From Pseudobacteroides cellulosolvens ATCC 35603 = DSM 2933 (GTDB lineage: Bacteria; Bacillota; Clostridia; Acetivibrionales; DSM-2933), in the NCBI RefSeq assembly GCF_001262605.1, contig NZ_LGTC01000001.1:3919001-3983000 (forward strand): a stretch of 64,000 nt of DNA, read 5' to 3'. Below the pieces are notes generated by a model that was not told where the DNA came from, ran no database searches, and saw only the letters and a list, made by a program, of their open reading frames with translations. The position numbers and the translations under genes are program-made. Shown in pieces: positions 16,864 to 25,118 of this stretch. The first letter of the stretch is position 1; each line of letters opens with the position of its first letter.

Positions 16864-16923
16864 GCCCTTGCATATCAAATACTTTAATTATATCAAAAGG
16901 ACCATTAATCTATATTATGTTAA

Positions 16924-16968
16924 GAAGTGGGTATATGTAAAGAAAACACTTTAACAAACACCCACTTT
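16924..16968. terminator. Weak hairpin after resA
   Basis: AAGTGGGT pairs with ACCCACTT, with a second short AAAG/CTTT stem inside. It lies 61 bp after the resA stop and has only an AT-rich tail. It may end the ccdA/resA transcript. Confidence 0.45.
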
Positions 16969-16970
16969 AA

Positions 16971-17126
16971 TTATATTAAATTTTCTTCTGGCAGCTTATT
17001 ATACACCCTTATATTTACATAATCACCAGGATAGACCTGAATCGTTGGTCCTAGAGTAGTACCATTATATCCCCAGGCATTGATAAAAACATCAGGCAAG
17101 AGCTCTTTTCTTACTGTATTTTGTAC
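16971..17126 (-). pseudogene. N-terminal fragment of a multicopper oxidase
   Basis: A minus-strand frame ending at TAA (16971-16973) reads INAWGYNGTTLGPTIQVYPG followed by YVNIRVYNKLPEEN. This is the first cupredoxin strand block of multicopper oxidases (GYNG..PGPTI..GD). About 50 residues remain, with a TAG upstream and no start. Its 5' end overlaps the stop region of the NtrC-type gene in another frame. Together with the C-terminal fragment at 1085-1315 it could be the other end of one disrupted gene, since both are on the minus strand in the correct order. Confidence 0.8.
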
Positions 17127-18460
17127 TTTTCCAACCTATATATAAGTGCGTGTCTGGATATTCCGAGAAGTTTTGCTGCTTGTGTCTGGTTTCCTTTTGC
17201 AAGATCAAGTGCTTGTCTGACAAAGCTTTCTTCTACTTCTTCGATTGAAATCCCCCCTGACGGAAGTATAAATATATCCCTTTTAGAATATGCTCCCTTA
17301 ACAACCTCCTTTGGCAAAATTGATGCAGTAATGACCCCATCTGAAGCCAGTATAACCGAACGCTCAATAATATTTTCAAGTTCCCTAATGTTACCTGGAA
17401 AATCATAATTTGTTAATATATTCAAAGCATCCTCATACATTTTTACAGGCTCCTTGTTCATTTCCTTTACAAACTTGGAAATAAAATAGTCAACGAGCTG
17501 AGGAATATCCTCTTTTCGCTCCCTCAAAGCAGGAATTTGTATTGGTATAATTTTTAGTCTATACAAAAGATCTTCTCTGAAAGTTCCTTCCTGAACCATC
17601 TTTTCCAAATCTCTATTTGTTGCTGCAATTACACGGACATCAGCTTTTATTACCTCTGTCCCTCCAACCCGCTCAAACTCTCTTTCCTGAAGAACCCTTA
17701 ATATTTTAACCTGAAGGTGTAAAGGTAGTTCGCCAATCTCATCTAAAAACAAAGTCCCCCCCTGTGACCTGTCAAACCTCCCCACCTTTCGGCTTTGTGC
17801 ACCTGTAAAAGCACCTTTTTCGTAACCAAAAAGCTCGCTTTCGATAAGTGTTTCAGGTATTGCACCACAGTTTACCTTTATATACGGTTTATCCTTCCTA
17901 CTGCTTTTATTGTGTATCGCATTAGCAACCAGTTCCTTACCGGTACCGCTCTCACCAGTGATAAGAACCGTTGCAGGAGTATCTGCTACTTTATCAATTA
18001 AATCAAATACATCCTGCATTTTTTTGCTGCTGCCAATAATCCTAGTATCATAAGCCTCACTAACGCGTGTTTTCAGGTAGTCTATAGTATTGTTAAGCTC
18101 TTCAATGTTCAATGCCTTTTTTATTGTAATTTTAAGTTCTTCTATATCAAACGGTTTTGAAATGTAATCAATAGCTCCAAGCTTCATAGCTTCTACAGCT
18201 GCATCGGTGCTCCCATGGGCAGTAATCATTATAACCGGAACTCTTTGGTCCATCATTTTGATCCTCTTTAAAACATCCAAGCCATCAATTTCCGGCATTC
18301 GATAATCGAGTATAATCATATCAGGCTCTTGATCAATAAAAAGTTCAAAGGCCTCCTGCCCATCTGCTGCTTCAACAATGGTAAATCCTTCATCCCTCAA
18401 GGTTTTACCAAGTATCCATCTCATATTTTTTTCATCATCTGCAATAAGAATTTTCTTCAT
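17111..18460 (-). CDS. NtrC-family sigma-54-dependent response regulator
   Basis: 449 residues. Receiver domain with DDE and the phospho-Asp in IILDYRMPE (about residue 53), AAA+ domain with Walker A GESGTGKE, the sigma-54 contact loop GAFTGA, Walker B LFLDEIGELP and an arginine-finger region, then a Fis-type helix-turn-helix at the end (NQTQAAKLLGISRHALIYRL). It activates sigma-54 promoters when phosphorylated by the adjacent kinase. The start is 4 bp after the kinase stop. I could not pick out a convincing -24/-12 site in the window, so its targets are unknown. Confidence 0.95.
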   Translation of the reverse strand: MKKILIADDEKNMRWILGKTLRDEGFTIVEAADGQEAFELFIDQEPDMIILDYRMPEIDGLDVLKRIKMMDQRVPVIMITAHGSTDAAVEAMKLGAIDYISKPFDIEELKITIKKALNIEELNNTIDYLKTRVSEAYDTRIIGSSKKMQDVFDLIDKVADTPATVLITGESGTGKELVANAIHNKSSRKDKPYIKVNCGAIPETLIESELFGYEKGAFTGAQSRKVGRFDRSQGGTLFLDEIGELPLHLQVKILRVLQEREFERVGGTEVIKADVRVIAATNRDLEKMVQEGTFREDLLYRLKIIPIQIPALRERKEDIPQLVDYFISKFVKEMNKEPVKMYEDALNILTNYDFPGNIRELENIIERSVILASDGVITASILPKEVVKGAYSKRDIFILPSGGISIEEVEESFVRQALDLAKGNQTQAAKLLGISRHALIYRLEKYKIQ

Positions 18461-18464
18461 CTAT

Positions 18465-19862
18465 TTAGATCCCCCTTACTGGAAGCATAACCTCAAATAC
18501 TGTTCCTTTCCCTTCAATGCTGGATACTTTCACTGTGCCTCCATGTTCCTTGACAATCCTATGCACTATTGAAAGCCCAAGACCAGTCCCATCTTTCTTT
18601 GCTGTGTAAAAAGGATTAAAAATTTTATCAATACTTTCCTTATTAATACCAATCCCAGTATCCTCAAAAACTGCTTTTATTAGGTTTTCATTTATATTAA
18701 CAACAGAAATTCCAAGTGTACCTCCATCCGGCATTGCTTGCACTGCATTAAAAATAATATTTACAAAGGCTTGTTTTAAGAGATCCCTGTCAATAAAAGA
18801 ACTTGTATCCCCTGTTTTATTAAATATAACCTTTACCCCATGCTGTGTTATATATTTATTTGTTATATTTAAAACGTCTTCAACCACACAATCTAAAGGA
18901 TACACACTTTTTTCACCTCTTGGCGGCCTGCCAAAATCCATAAGTGTCTTTACGACCTTATTTGCCCTCTCAACTTCCTCATCTATAATATCAAGCTCCT
19001 TTAATGCTTCGGGATTGTCTTTTAATTCTTTTTTCATTGTTTGTTCTATTGCCTTAATTATTCCGAGCGGGTTTCTAATTTCATGTGCAACTCCCGTTGA
19101 AAGTTCTCCTATCGCTACAAGCTTTTCATTGCGCATCAATTCCATTTGCATCTTTTTAAGCTCGGTGATATCGTCAATGATTATGACCAAGCCTTTCTTA
19201 ACATTTTCAAAGTTTAGCGGATAAACACTGACTTTTATTATCATTTCCTTTCCATTCTTATTAATTATAAGTTCTATGCTTTCGTTAGATATCTTCTCTT
19301 TAAATGCTCTATAAACACTATCCTTAACTTTATCGTGTAAGGCAAAAATATCTGTAAAATTTTGCCCTATACACTCACATCCTGTACCAAGTATATTTTT
19401 TGCCTCTTGGTTTACCATGGTTACAAGCATATCGTTATTCACTGCAATTACACCGCTCCTGATACTTTCAATAATGCTATTTGTATAGTTTTCAAGAAGT
19501 TTGTACCTTTTAAGTTCCTCATCGAGCTTAACAAGATTAAAATTTTTCTTTTCCACTAACGTCCCTGTCACAGCACCAACTGTAAAAAATAAAATAACAT
19601 CTAAAAATTCATTAATAGCCTGGACATTAAAAGCCTGCAGCGAAAGGAGAATATAAGGAGAATAAATTAAACTTACAGCCAGTGAAGCAGTAATACCTCC
19701 TCTGAATCCAAAATTGAAAGCAGAAAGAATAATAGGTATATAATAAAAAAGCCTATAAAAATTATGGATAGGCAAATCCTTATCTCCTCCAAAATAATGC
19801 AGAAGGCTGATAGCTATTATTAAAATAGCAAGCAACACTTTAATTCTTATTTTATTTTTCAT
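18465..19862 (-). CDS. Membrane PAS-type sensor histidine kinase
   Basis: 465 residues. An N-terminal membrane sensor of four to five short helices (about 7-115), a PAS domain (about 125-230), HisKA with STGVAHEIRNPLG, and a HATPase domain with NIIFNAVQAMPDG, DTGIGI and GTGLGLSIV. It is the NtrB/AtoS/ZraS type that pairs with NtrC regulators, and its partner follows at once. The membrane-embedded sensor with short loops suggests detection of a membrane or small-molecule signal. It is downstream of the zinc-ribbon gene and promoter copy 6. Confidence 0.93.
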   Translation of the reverse strand: MKNKIRIKVLLAILIIAISLLHYFGGDKDLPIHNFYRLFYYIPIILSAFNFGFRGGITASLAVSLIYSPYILLSLQAFNVQAINEFLDVILFFTVGAVTGTLVEKKNFNLVKLDEELKRYKLLENYTNSIIESIRSGVIAVNNDMLVTMVNQEAKNILGTGCECIGQNFTDIFALHDKVKDSVYRAFKEKISNESIELIINKNGKEMIIKVSVYPLNFENVKKGLVIIIDDITELKKMQMELMRNEKLVAIGELSTGVAHEIRNPLGIIKAIEQTMKKELKDNPEALKELDIIDEEVERANKVVKTLMDFGRPPRGEKSVYPLDCVVEDVLNITNKYITQHGVKVIFNKTGDTSSFIDRDLLKQAFVNIIFNAVQAMPDGGTLGISVVNINENLIKAVFEDTGIGINKESIDKIFNPFYTAKKDGTGLGLSIVHRIVKEHGGTVKVSSIEGKGTVFEVMLPVRGI

Positions 19863-19895
19863 TGTACCCCACTCTTTTTAATTACTATAATATCT

Positions 19896-20147
19896 TTATT
19901 TCTTAATTGGATTTTCACAATATGGACAATACTTCCATATAGGATTTATTCTTTTCCCGCAACTTTCGCATCTCTTTTGTAATGTTTCCTTACAAATAGG
20001 GCATACATTAAAACTTTCTTCAACTATGTTTCTACAATTCGGACATCTTTTTTCATTGTTAGTAAAAAAACTCCTTCTATTATTATCTTTATATATAAAG
20101 AAGTAATAAATAATTATCGCTGCAATGATCAATAAAAACAAAGTCAT
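19896..20147 (-). CDS. Small membrane protein with double zinc ribbon
   Basis: 83 residues from the ATG at 20147, which has AAAGGA 8 nt upstream; an ATG three codons earlier overlaps that site. One N-terminal helix (about 1-20) is followed by two zinc-ribbon units (CPNCRN...CPICKE and CESCGK...CPYCEN). It is shorter than the two other zinc-ribbon membrane proteins. It begins the operon that continues into the NtrB/NtrC-type kinase and regulator. Confidence 0.8.
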   Translation of the reverse strand: MTLFLLIIAAIIIYYFFIYKDNNRRSFFTNNEKRCPNCRNIVEESFNVCPICKETLQKRCESCGKRINPIWKYCPYCENPIKK

Positions 20148-20200
20148 AAATATCATCCTTTCTTACCTTTTAACAGATTGCCACAAATAGGATGCCAATA

Positions 20201-20237
20201 AAAATAGAATTACTATTAAGTAAAGTAATTCTATTTT
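20201..20237. repeat. 14-bp inverted repeat overlapping promoter copy 6
   Basis: AAAATAGAATTACT and AGTAATTCTATTTT are exact inverse copies around a 9-nt spacer. The upstream arm contains most of the -10 box of promoter copy 6, so the first transcribed bases could fold into a hairpin, or the repeat could be an operator that blocks initiation. Confidence 0.6.
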
Positions 20238-20267
20238 AGCTTAAAGTTATGAAGTTTTTATGGAGAT
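20233..20267 (-). promoter_or_regulatory. Promoter with CTnCAT/CTTCAT operator, copy 6
   Basis: Minus strand: CTCCATAAAAACTTCAT, 10 bp, TAAAAT (20233-20238). It drives the zinc-ribbon gene and the kinase/NtrC pair, linking the second two-component system to the same regulon. Confidence 0.75.
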
Positions 20268-20322
20268 ATGCAAGTAAAATTTAATCACTTACTTAATTGT
20301 CCACACAGCACGAGAGTCCCCT

Positions 20323-23300
20323 TTATGGAAGCGCTCTTGGATTTTGCAGCATCCTAAGAGCATCAGCCCGTTCATTAACAGATAACCTTCTATACACTGC
20401 AGACTGAACATCTGGTCCATTTCCCGAAAAGTGGTACAAAACCAGATTCTCAATTCCATATTGCTCAGCAATCTGTTTGCATACTTGCCTTATTATATTT
20501 ACTATCTGGATTACCTTGGAGGCATCCGCCCTTCCCCATAGTTTTGTAACTATATACTGCATGTCTTCCAGTGTCATGCATTTGCTGCGGTCATCATATA
20601 CAGCATTAATAATCTCTTCATCTGTAATTTTGGAAAAATCATAGGTCCCAGGAGAGGTATTAACCAACTTACCCTCAGGTACTCCCAGGCCGGATTCTAA
20701 TGCTTTTCTAAAAATTGGCACAGAGCCTAGGTATGTATATACTTCCTTGGGTGATACAACACCTGTGCCATGTTGAACGCTTGTTGAAAACAGTACAGAT
20801 CTAAGAGCCCGGCTTCTTTGACTAATATCAAATCCGTAATAGTTCTTTAGAGCAGCATCTGCACGGTCATAGTACTTGAGTTTTATATATCTGCTTTGGA
20901 TTTCCAAAAAATCCTGATAGCCGTTTAACGCAATTTCTTTCCATGCAGCATCAAAATTATTACCGAATCCATTATCCAGGGCTTTAGCATCTGAGAGCTT
21001 TCCATATACACTTTCTGCAACACTTTGAAGAGAATCATTATTATTTGATGCCAAGTCATCTCTTAGCCACTTTAAAAAAGCGTCTAGAGAACCTGTTTTT
21101 GAAGCAAGCTGCCATGCGCCATAACTCTTGCCCCCGGCATCCTGAGGATTGTTTGCGATACAGGCCGCACCACCTGCTCCTCTTGACTCATATTTTTCAG
21201 ATAGGATTCCTATTCCACTCTCGCTTTTTCCCATATCCTCATCGGGAATATAATTATATATTATTGCATTTTTATTATCCTTTGATTGTTTTATGTAAGT
21301 TTCTTTTTCACTAGCATCAGATATTGTTTTTATCTTGTATATGTCATTTAACCTATCGTAGCTATATGTGACACTATTTCCTTCGGTGTCGTAAACTGCA
21401 TCTAAAACACATTTCGGGCCATATTTATAGTTAATTGCAAAATCATTATTATCATAAATACATTGAAGTGATTTATCGGAATTATATGTAAATCCAAACT
21501 TATCACCGGCGGTTTCGATTGATGAAATTTGCTCTCCTTTATAGGAAATCTTGTATGTACTTCCTTTGGGGTTTGTTACTAAGATAAGCTTACCTGAAGG
21601 CAGGCTTTCATATTTATATCGCAAATTATCTTTTCTTATTAATTCATATCCATCTTTGGTTTTTATAAGTTTATCCGTGCATCCTGGAGGTGCAGCTAAT
21701 TTATTTCCATTTAGCTGAAAAATCGAGTGGTCTCCTGAACTATATAACACATTAATCCCGGTTTTTATGAGTTGTACATCTTTTGAAGCAATATAACCTT
21801 TCCTGCCGCTTTGCATTTCCACAAAAACATATTTCCCTGATGTTTTTAGCCACTTTAAAGTTTCTCCTTTACGAAGGGTCCCAACAACTTTAGCCCTCTT
21901 GCTTGGTTTTTCTATCAGGCTTGCGTTATCCGCTTTCACTAAGACTATATTTGAAATGCCACTTATTTTTGATTCATATGATGTCCTCCACCCTAATCCC
22001 ACATTTAGCAGTGGTTTTTCTAAAAAATTTGGACTATAGCATCTTTCCATAAGTACTTCATGTGATTTAGGCAGAAAATCCTCCTGCTTTAATATGAAGT
22101 CTGATTTACATTTAACCTGAGTCGGTACTTTTTGGGTCAAAATATTTTGGAGAGGAAATATCTGCATTGCCAAGGTTTCCAACACATATTTTAGCTGGTC
22201 GGCAACCTCATTAATTTTATATTTCCCATCATTGTCCAAATTAAAATAAGTTCCCCTTGTAGCATTTGCAACAGCCTGTAACAGTTCTTTATCAGCATTC
22301 TGCCCATATGACATGGGAAATAATTTGATATTCTTCTTTGCAAGAACATTCGCCATATCTAAAACCTGATTTTTATCTCCTGTATTCTTTTTACCCGTAA
22401 ATAGAATAACTGCTTTTCCAGTAGTATTATTACCTTCAAAATATTTGTTTAGTTTCATCAATCCTTCTGTAAGATTGGTTTCATCAGAAGTTAAAACTGT
22501 ATCATCGGTTTGGGTTGATTCGCTACTTTTAAGTAATTCCATAATTGCTTTTTTGCTTATAAATTTGCTTCCATTAAAATTGTTCTTATTTGAAAAGTCT
22601 AAAATGCCAAAGCGGATTTGACTTTCTACAACACTATCTAAAAATTGGCTAAAAAAATCCAATCTCTTGTTTTCATATTCCTGTCCGTTAATAAAGGACA
22701 AATCATCCATTGCAAAGACAATATCCAGCTTTCCATATGAAGTGGGCATTTTATTATTTCCCAGTAAATATATCCCCGATGACTGTATACTGCATGATAC
22801 TGTTTTTGCTATTTTATCCAGCGAAATTCCTTTTACAGGGACCAGCTTTTTATTTACAGTATCCACCTTAAAGATACAAAGAGAATTTTCATTGACCCCT
22901 CCCAAATCATAACTGTTATAATTAAAAATTATTTTTGACTTGAGTCCCGACAGGTTTCCTATATAAGCTTCATATGGACTCCCAATAATACCCGGAACTG
23001 CATTAAGCTGCATGTTTTTACACACTCTCACCCAAACAGGTGTGACAGCAAGATTATCCTTTCCTTTCGCAACAATCTCAACACTACCGTTTGGACGCAC
23101 AGCAAACTTGGTAATGTCCTGCATAGTGTTCTTCTTACAAGGGTTAGAGCTCAATATCATTTCAGCACCGTCTAATATTCCATCTCCGTCATTATCGGCA
23201 TTGGTAGGATCAGTGCCGGATATATTTACCTCATACCCATCACTTAAGCCATCGCTGTCTGTATCCATTTTATCTTTTTCTGTACCATAATAAAGTTCTT

Positions 23301-24129
23301 CTTCATTTCTAATTTCATCCTCATCACTATCCAAATAAGGAATAAAGTCATTATTAAGCGTTGTATCCTTTGAAACTTTAAGTTCATATGAACTGCCGCT
23401 TTGACCTATTGAGTTATATGCCCTTACAATATAGTAATATTCAGACTTTACATCTACATTCTTATTTGTAAATTCATTATCCAATGTTTCTCCAAGCAGT
23501 ATATATGGTCCTTTGCTGCTGGTTCCATCCAAAGTATTTATCATACTTGTACTTCGATATATTGCATATCCCTCCTGGTCGGTTGATTTAGTCCATCTTA
23601 ACCGTATGGATCCATTTTCCCATCCCCCAAACAAAACAGGTACCTGAGGAATTGATAATTTTAATAAGATATTGGAGTTTGGGCTTTCATTTGAAGAAAT
23701 ATCATCAGCTGTCACCGAGTAGTAGTAGGTCCTGTTAACCACAGCAGTAGTGTCAGTATATTCGTTCTCCGATATATTGGATGCGATTTCAACAAGTTCT
23801 CCCGGTCTATTTCCTCTTTTAATATTATAGAATTTTGCACCTTCTACTGGCTCCCAGCTTAATAAGGCTTTACCGTTTTGTTCTGTTATTTTAACAATTG
23901 GTGCTTTAATACAAGTCTTATTGTCAGGAGCTTCCTTTAATGTTTTCTCAATCAGATTAAAATTAAGTGATCCTACTTTATTGCTAAATTGTGACAATCG
24001 ATTTGAAACCGAAACATCATTTTTTTGTGTTGTATTTACTGACTCTGCCGATACAATCGAAGTGAAATTAAAAAGTTGCGTTGAGATTGCAATGGTGAGC
24101 AAAAAACTTTTCAATGTGTTTTTCTTCAT
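20323..24129 (-). CDS. Large secreted multidomain protein with lysozyme-like C terminus
   Basis: 1268 residues with GGAGGGG upstream of ATG. Signal peptide (about 1-28), two fibronectin type III-like domains (about 75-255), Asp-rich thrombospondin type 3/EF-hand-like calcium repeats (about 265-330, DTDSDGLSDGYE, DNDGDGILDGAE), a von Willebrand A-like domain (about 465-650), an SH3-like domain (about 735-785), YD/RHS-like strands (about 800-960), and a C-terminal domain with EKYESRG...GGKSYGAWQLASKTG (from about 975). That last motif is seen in VgrG-related and lysozyme-like proteins with a catalytic Glu. Cell-wall hydrolysis or surface adhesion is inferred. No dockerin, S-layer or sortase motif is visible. 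Confidence 0.8.
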   Translation of the reverse strand: MKKNTLKSFLLTIAISTQLFNFTSIVSAESVNTTQKNDVSVSNRLSQFSNKVGSLNFNLIEKTLKEAPDNKTCIKAPIVKITEQNGKALLSWEPVEGAKFYNIKRGNRPGELVEIASNISENEYTDTTAVVNRTYYYSVTADDISSNESPNSNILLKLSIPQVPVLFGGWENGSIRLRWTKSTDQEGYAIYRSTSMINTLDGTSSKGPYILLGETLDNEFTNKNVDVKSEYYYIVRAYNSIGQSGSSYELKVSKDTTLNNDFIPYLDSDEDEIRNEEELYYGTEKDKMDTDSDGLSDGYEVNISGTDPTNADNDGDGILDGAEMILSSNPCKKNTMQDITKFAVRPNGSVEIVAKGKDNLAVTPVWVRVCKNMQLNAVPGIIGSPYEAYIGNLSGLKSKIIFNYNSYDLGGVNENSLCIFKVDTVNKKLVPVKGISLDKIAKTVSCSIQSSGIYLLGNNKMPTSYGKLDIVFAMDDLSFINGQEYENKRLDFFSQFLDSVVESQIRFGILDFSNKNNFNGSKFISKKAIMELLKSSESTQTDDTVLTSDETNLTEGLMKLNKYFEGNNTTGKAVILFTGKKNTGDKNQVLDMANVLAKKNIKLFPMSYGQNADKELLQAVANATRGTYFNLDNDGKYKINEVADQLKYVLETLAMQIFPLQNILTQKVPTQVKCKSDFILKQEDFLPKSHEVLMERCYSPNFLEKPLLNVGLGWRTSYESKISGISNIVLVKADNASLIEKPSKRAKVVGTLRKGETLKWLKTSGKYVFVEMQSGRKGYIASKDVQLIKTGINVLYSSGDHSIFQLNGNKLAAPPGCTDKLIKTKDGYELIRKDNLRYKYESLPSGKLILVTNPKGSTYKISYKGEQISSIETAGDKFGFTYNSDKSLQCIYDNNDFAINYKYGPKCVLDAVYDTEGNSVTYSYDRLNDIYKIKTISDASEKETYIKQSKDNKNAIIYNYIPDEDMGKSESGIGILSEKYESRGAGGAACIANNPQDAGGKSYGAWQLASKTGSLDAFLKWLRDDLASNNNDSLQSVAESVYGKLSDAKALDNGFGNNFDAAWKEIALNGYQDFLEIQSRYIKLKYYDRADAALKNYYGFDISQRSRALRSVLFSTSVQHGTGVVSPKEVYTYLGSVPIFRKALESGLGVPEGKLVNTSPGTYDFSKITDEEIINAVYDDRSKCMTLEDMQYIVTKLWGRADASKVIQIVNIIRQVCKQIAEQYGIENLVLYHFSGNGPDVQSAVYRRLSVNERADALRMLQNPRALP

Positions 24130-24288
24130 TTAATCCCCTCCAAGTGGTAAATTTCATAAATACGTATTATAAATAGATATGATGCAATTATATACATTAT
24201 TATCTATTAATTTATATTTCAATTTGTTCTTCGATAATCTTCAAATTTTTTTAAATCGATTGCATTTCACATAAACTCATATATGTGT

Positions 24289-24294
24289 TATAAT
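24289..24294 (+). promoter_or_regulatory. Candidate -10 box for the DUF554 gene
   Basis: TATAAT lies 63 bp before the GTG start. No well-spaced -35 box is clear; TTGCAT at 24260 is 23 bp away, which is too far for a standard promoter. Confidence 0.35.
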
Positions 24295-24356
24295 ACCTTA
24301 GTCATGCCATATGAGATTAATTGGCTTATGTAGATATGTAGAATGGGGGTTACAAG

Positions 24357-25046
24357 GTGATAGGTGTAATTGTTAATACGGCAGCCGTTATTATAGGAAG
24401 TTTAATTGGTCTTATGCTTAAGAAAGGGATTCCCAAAAAGTTCACTGACGCGGTTATGCTTGGTATAGGTTTATGCACTATTTACATTGGAATATCAGGA
24501 ACATTAAAGGGAAAAAACACACTAATTCTTATAATTTCCATAGTTATAGGGGCCATTCTAGGAACATGGATGGATATCGACAAAAGAATAAACACTATGG
24601 GTGATTGGATTGGTCAAAAATTCAAATCCTCTTCCGGATCTGTTTCAGTAGCTGAAGGCTTTGTTACAGCCAGTCTTTTGTTCTGTATAGGTGCACTGAC
24701 AATTGTAGGTTCTTTAAATGCAGGACTTTCAGGAGATAATGAGATGCTTTTTACTAAATCGGTTCTTGATTTTATATCGTCTACAATGCTTTGTGTAAGC
24801 CTTGGTATCGGTGTATTATTTTCTGCATTTTTCGTTTTGGTATTTCAAGGTTCTATTGTTCTGTTAGCACAGTTTTTACAGCCTATATTAAATGATTCTG
24901 CTATTGCTGAAATCACCTGTACAGGCTCTCTGATGATTATTGCACTTGGACTGAATATCATTGGCCTTACCAAAATCAAGGTAGCAAATTATCTTCCAGG
25001 AATTATTGTTGCACCCATTTTATGCTGGATAACGACATTATTATAA
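24357..25046 (+). CDS. DUF554 family membrane protein
   Basis: 229 residues starting at GTG, with GGGGG upstream. Seven or so hydrophobic segments, with the family's opening (GVIVNTAAVIIGSLIGL), the middle LLFCIGALTIVGSLNAGLSGD and an end at LPGIIVAPIL. DUF554 proteins are probable transporters of unknown substrate. It is one of few plus-strand genes here, with its own terminator, and is probably a single-gene unit. Confidence 0.9.
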   Translation: MIGVIVNTAAVIIGSLIGLMLKKGIPKKFTDAVMLGIGLCTIYIGISGTLKGKNTLILIISIVIGAILGTWMDIDKRINTMGDWIGQKFKSSSGSVSVAEGFVTASLLFCIGALTIVGSLNAGLSGDNEMLFTKSVLDFISSTMLCVSLGIGVLFSAFFVLVFQGSIVLLAQFLQPILNDSAIAEITCTGSLMIIALGLNIIGLTKIKVANYLPGIIVAPILCWITTLL

Positions 25047-25065
25047 TACATAATAAAAGTAAAAG

Positions 25066-25100
25066 AGCAAGGTGATTTATTTCGCCCTTGCCCTTTTTTA
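25066..25100 (+). terminator. Terminator between DUF554 gene and ppdK
   Basis: GAGCAAGG pairs with CCTTGCCC around a 12-nt loop and is followed by a T run on the plus strand. It lies in the 72-bp gap between two converging genes. Confidence 0.75.
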
Positions 25101-25118
25101 TTTCATCAGAAAATTCCT

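Noticed and set aside
17111-18460. Sigma-54 promoters for the NtrC-type regulator
   Set aside because: No TGGCAC-N5-TTGC site with correct spacing was found upstream of nearby genes by reading; a computed search could still find one.
5200-20260. Repeated GAAGATTTTATG strings first taken for a mobile repeat
   Set aside because: Each copy sits at a fixed distance from a -10 box before a gene, so a promoter operator explains them better than a transposable repeat.
20289-20471. Possible frameshifted end of the 1268-residue protein
   Set aside because: The main frame ends cleanly and the alternative frame matches no family, so no frameshift is needed.
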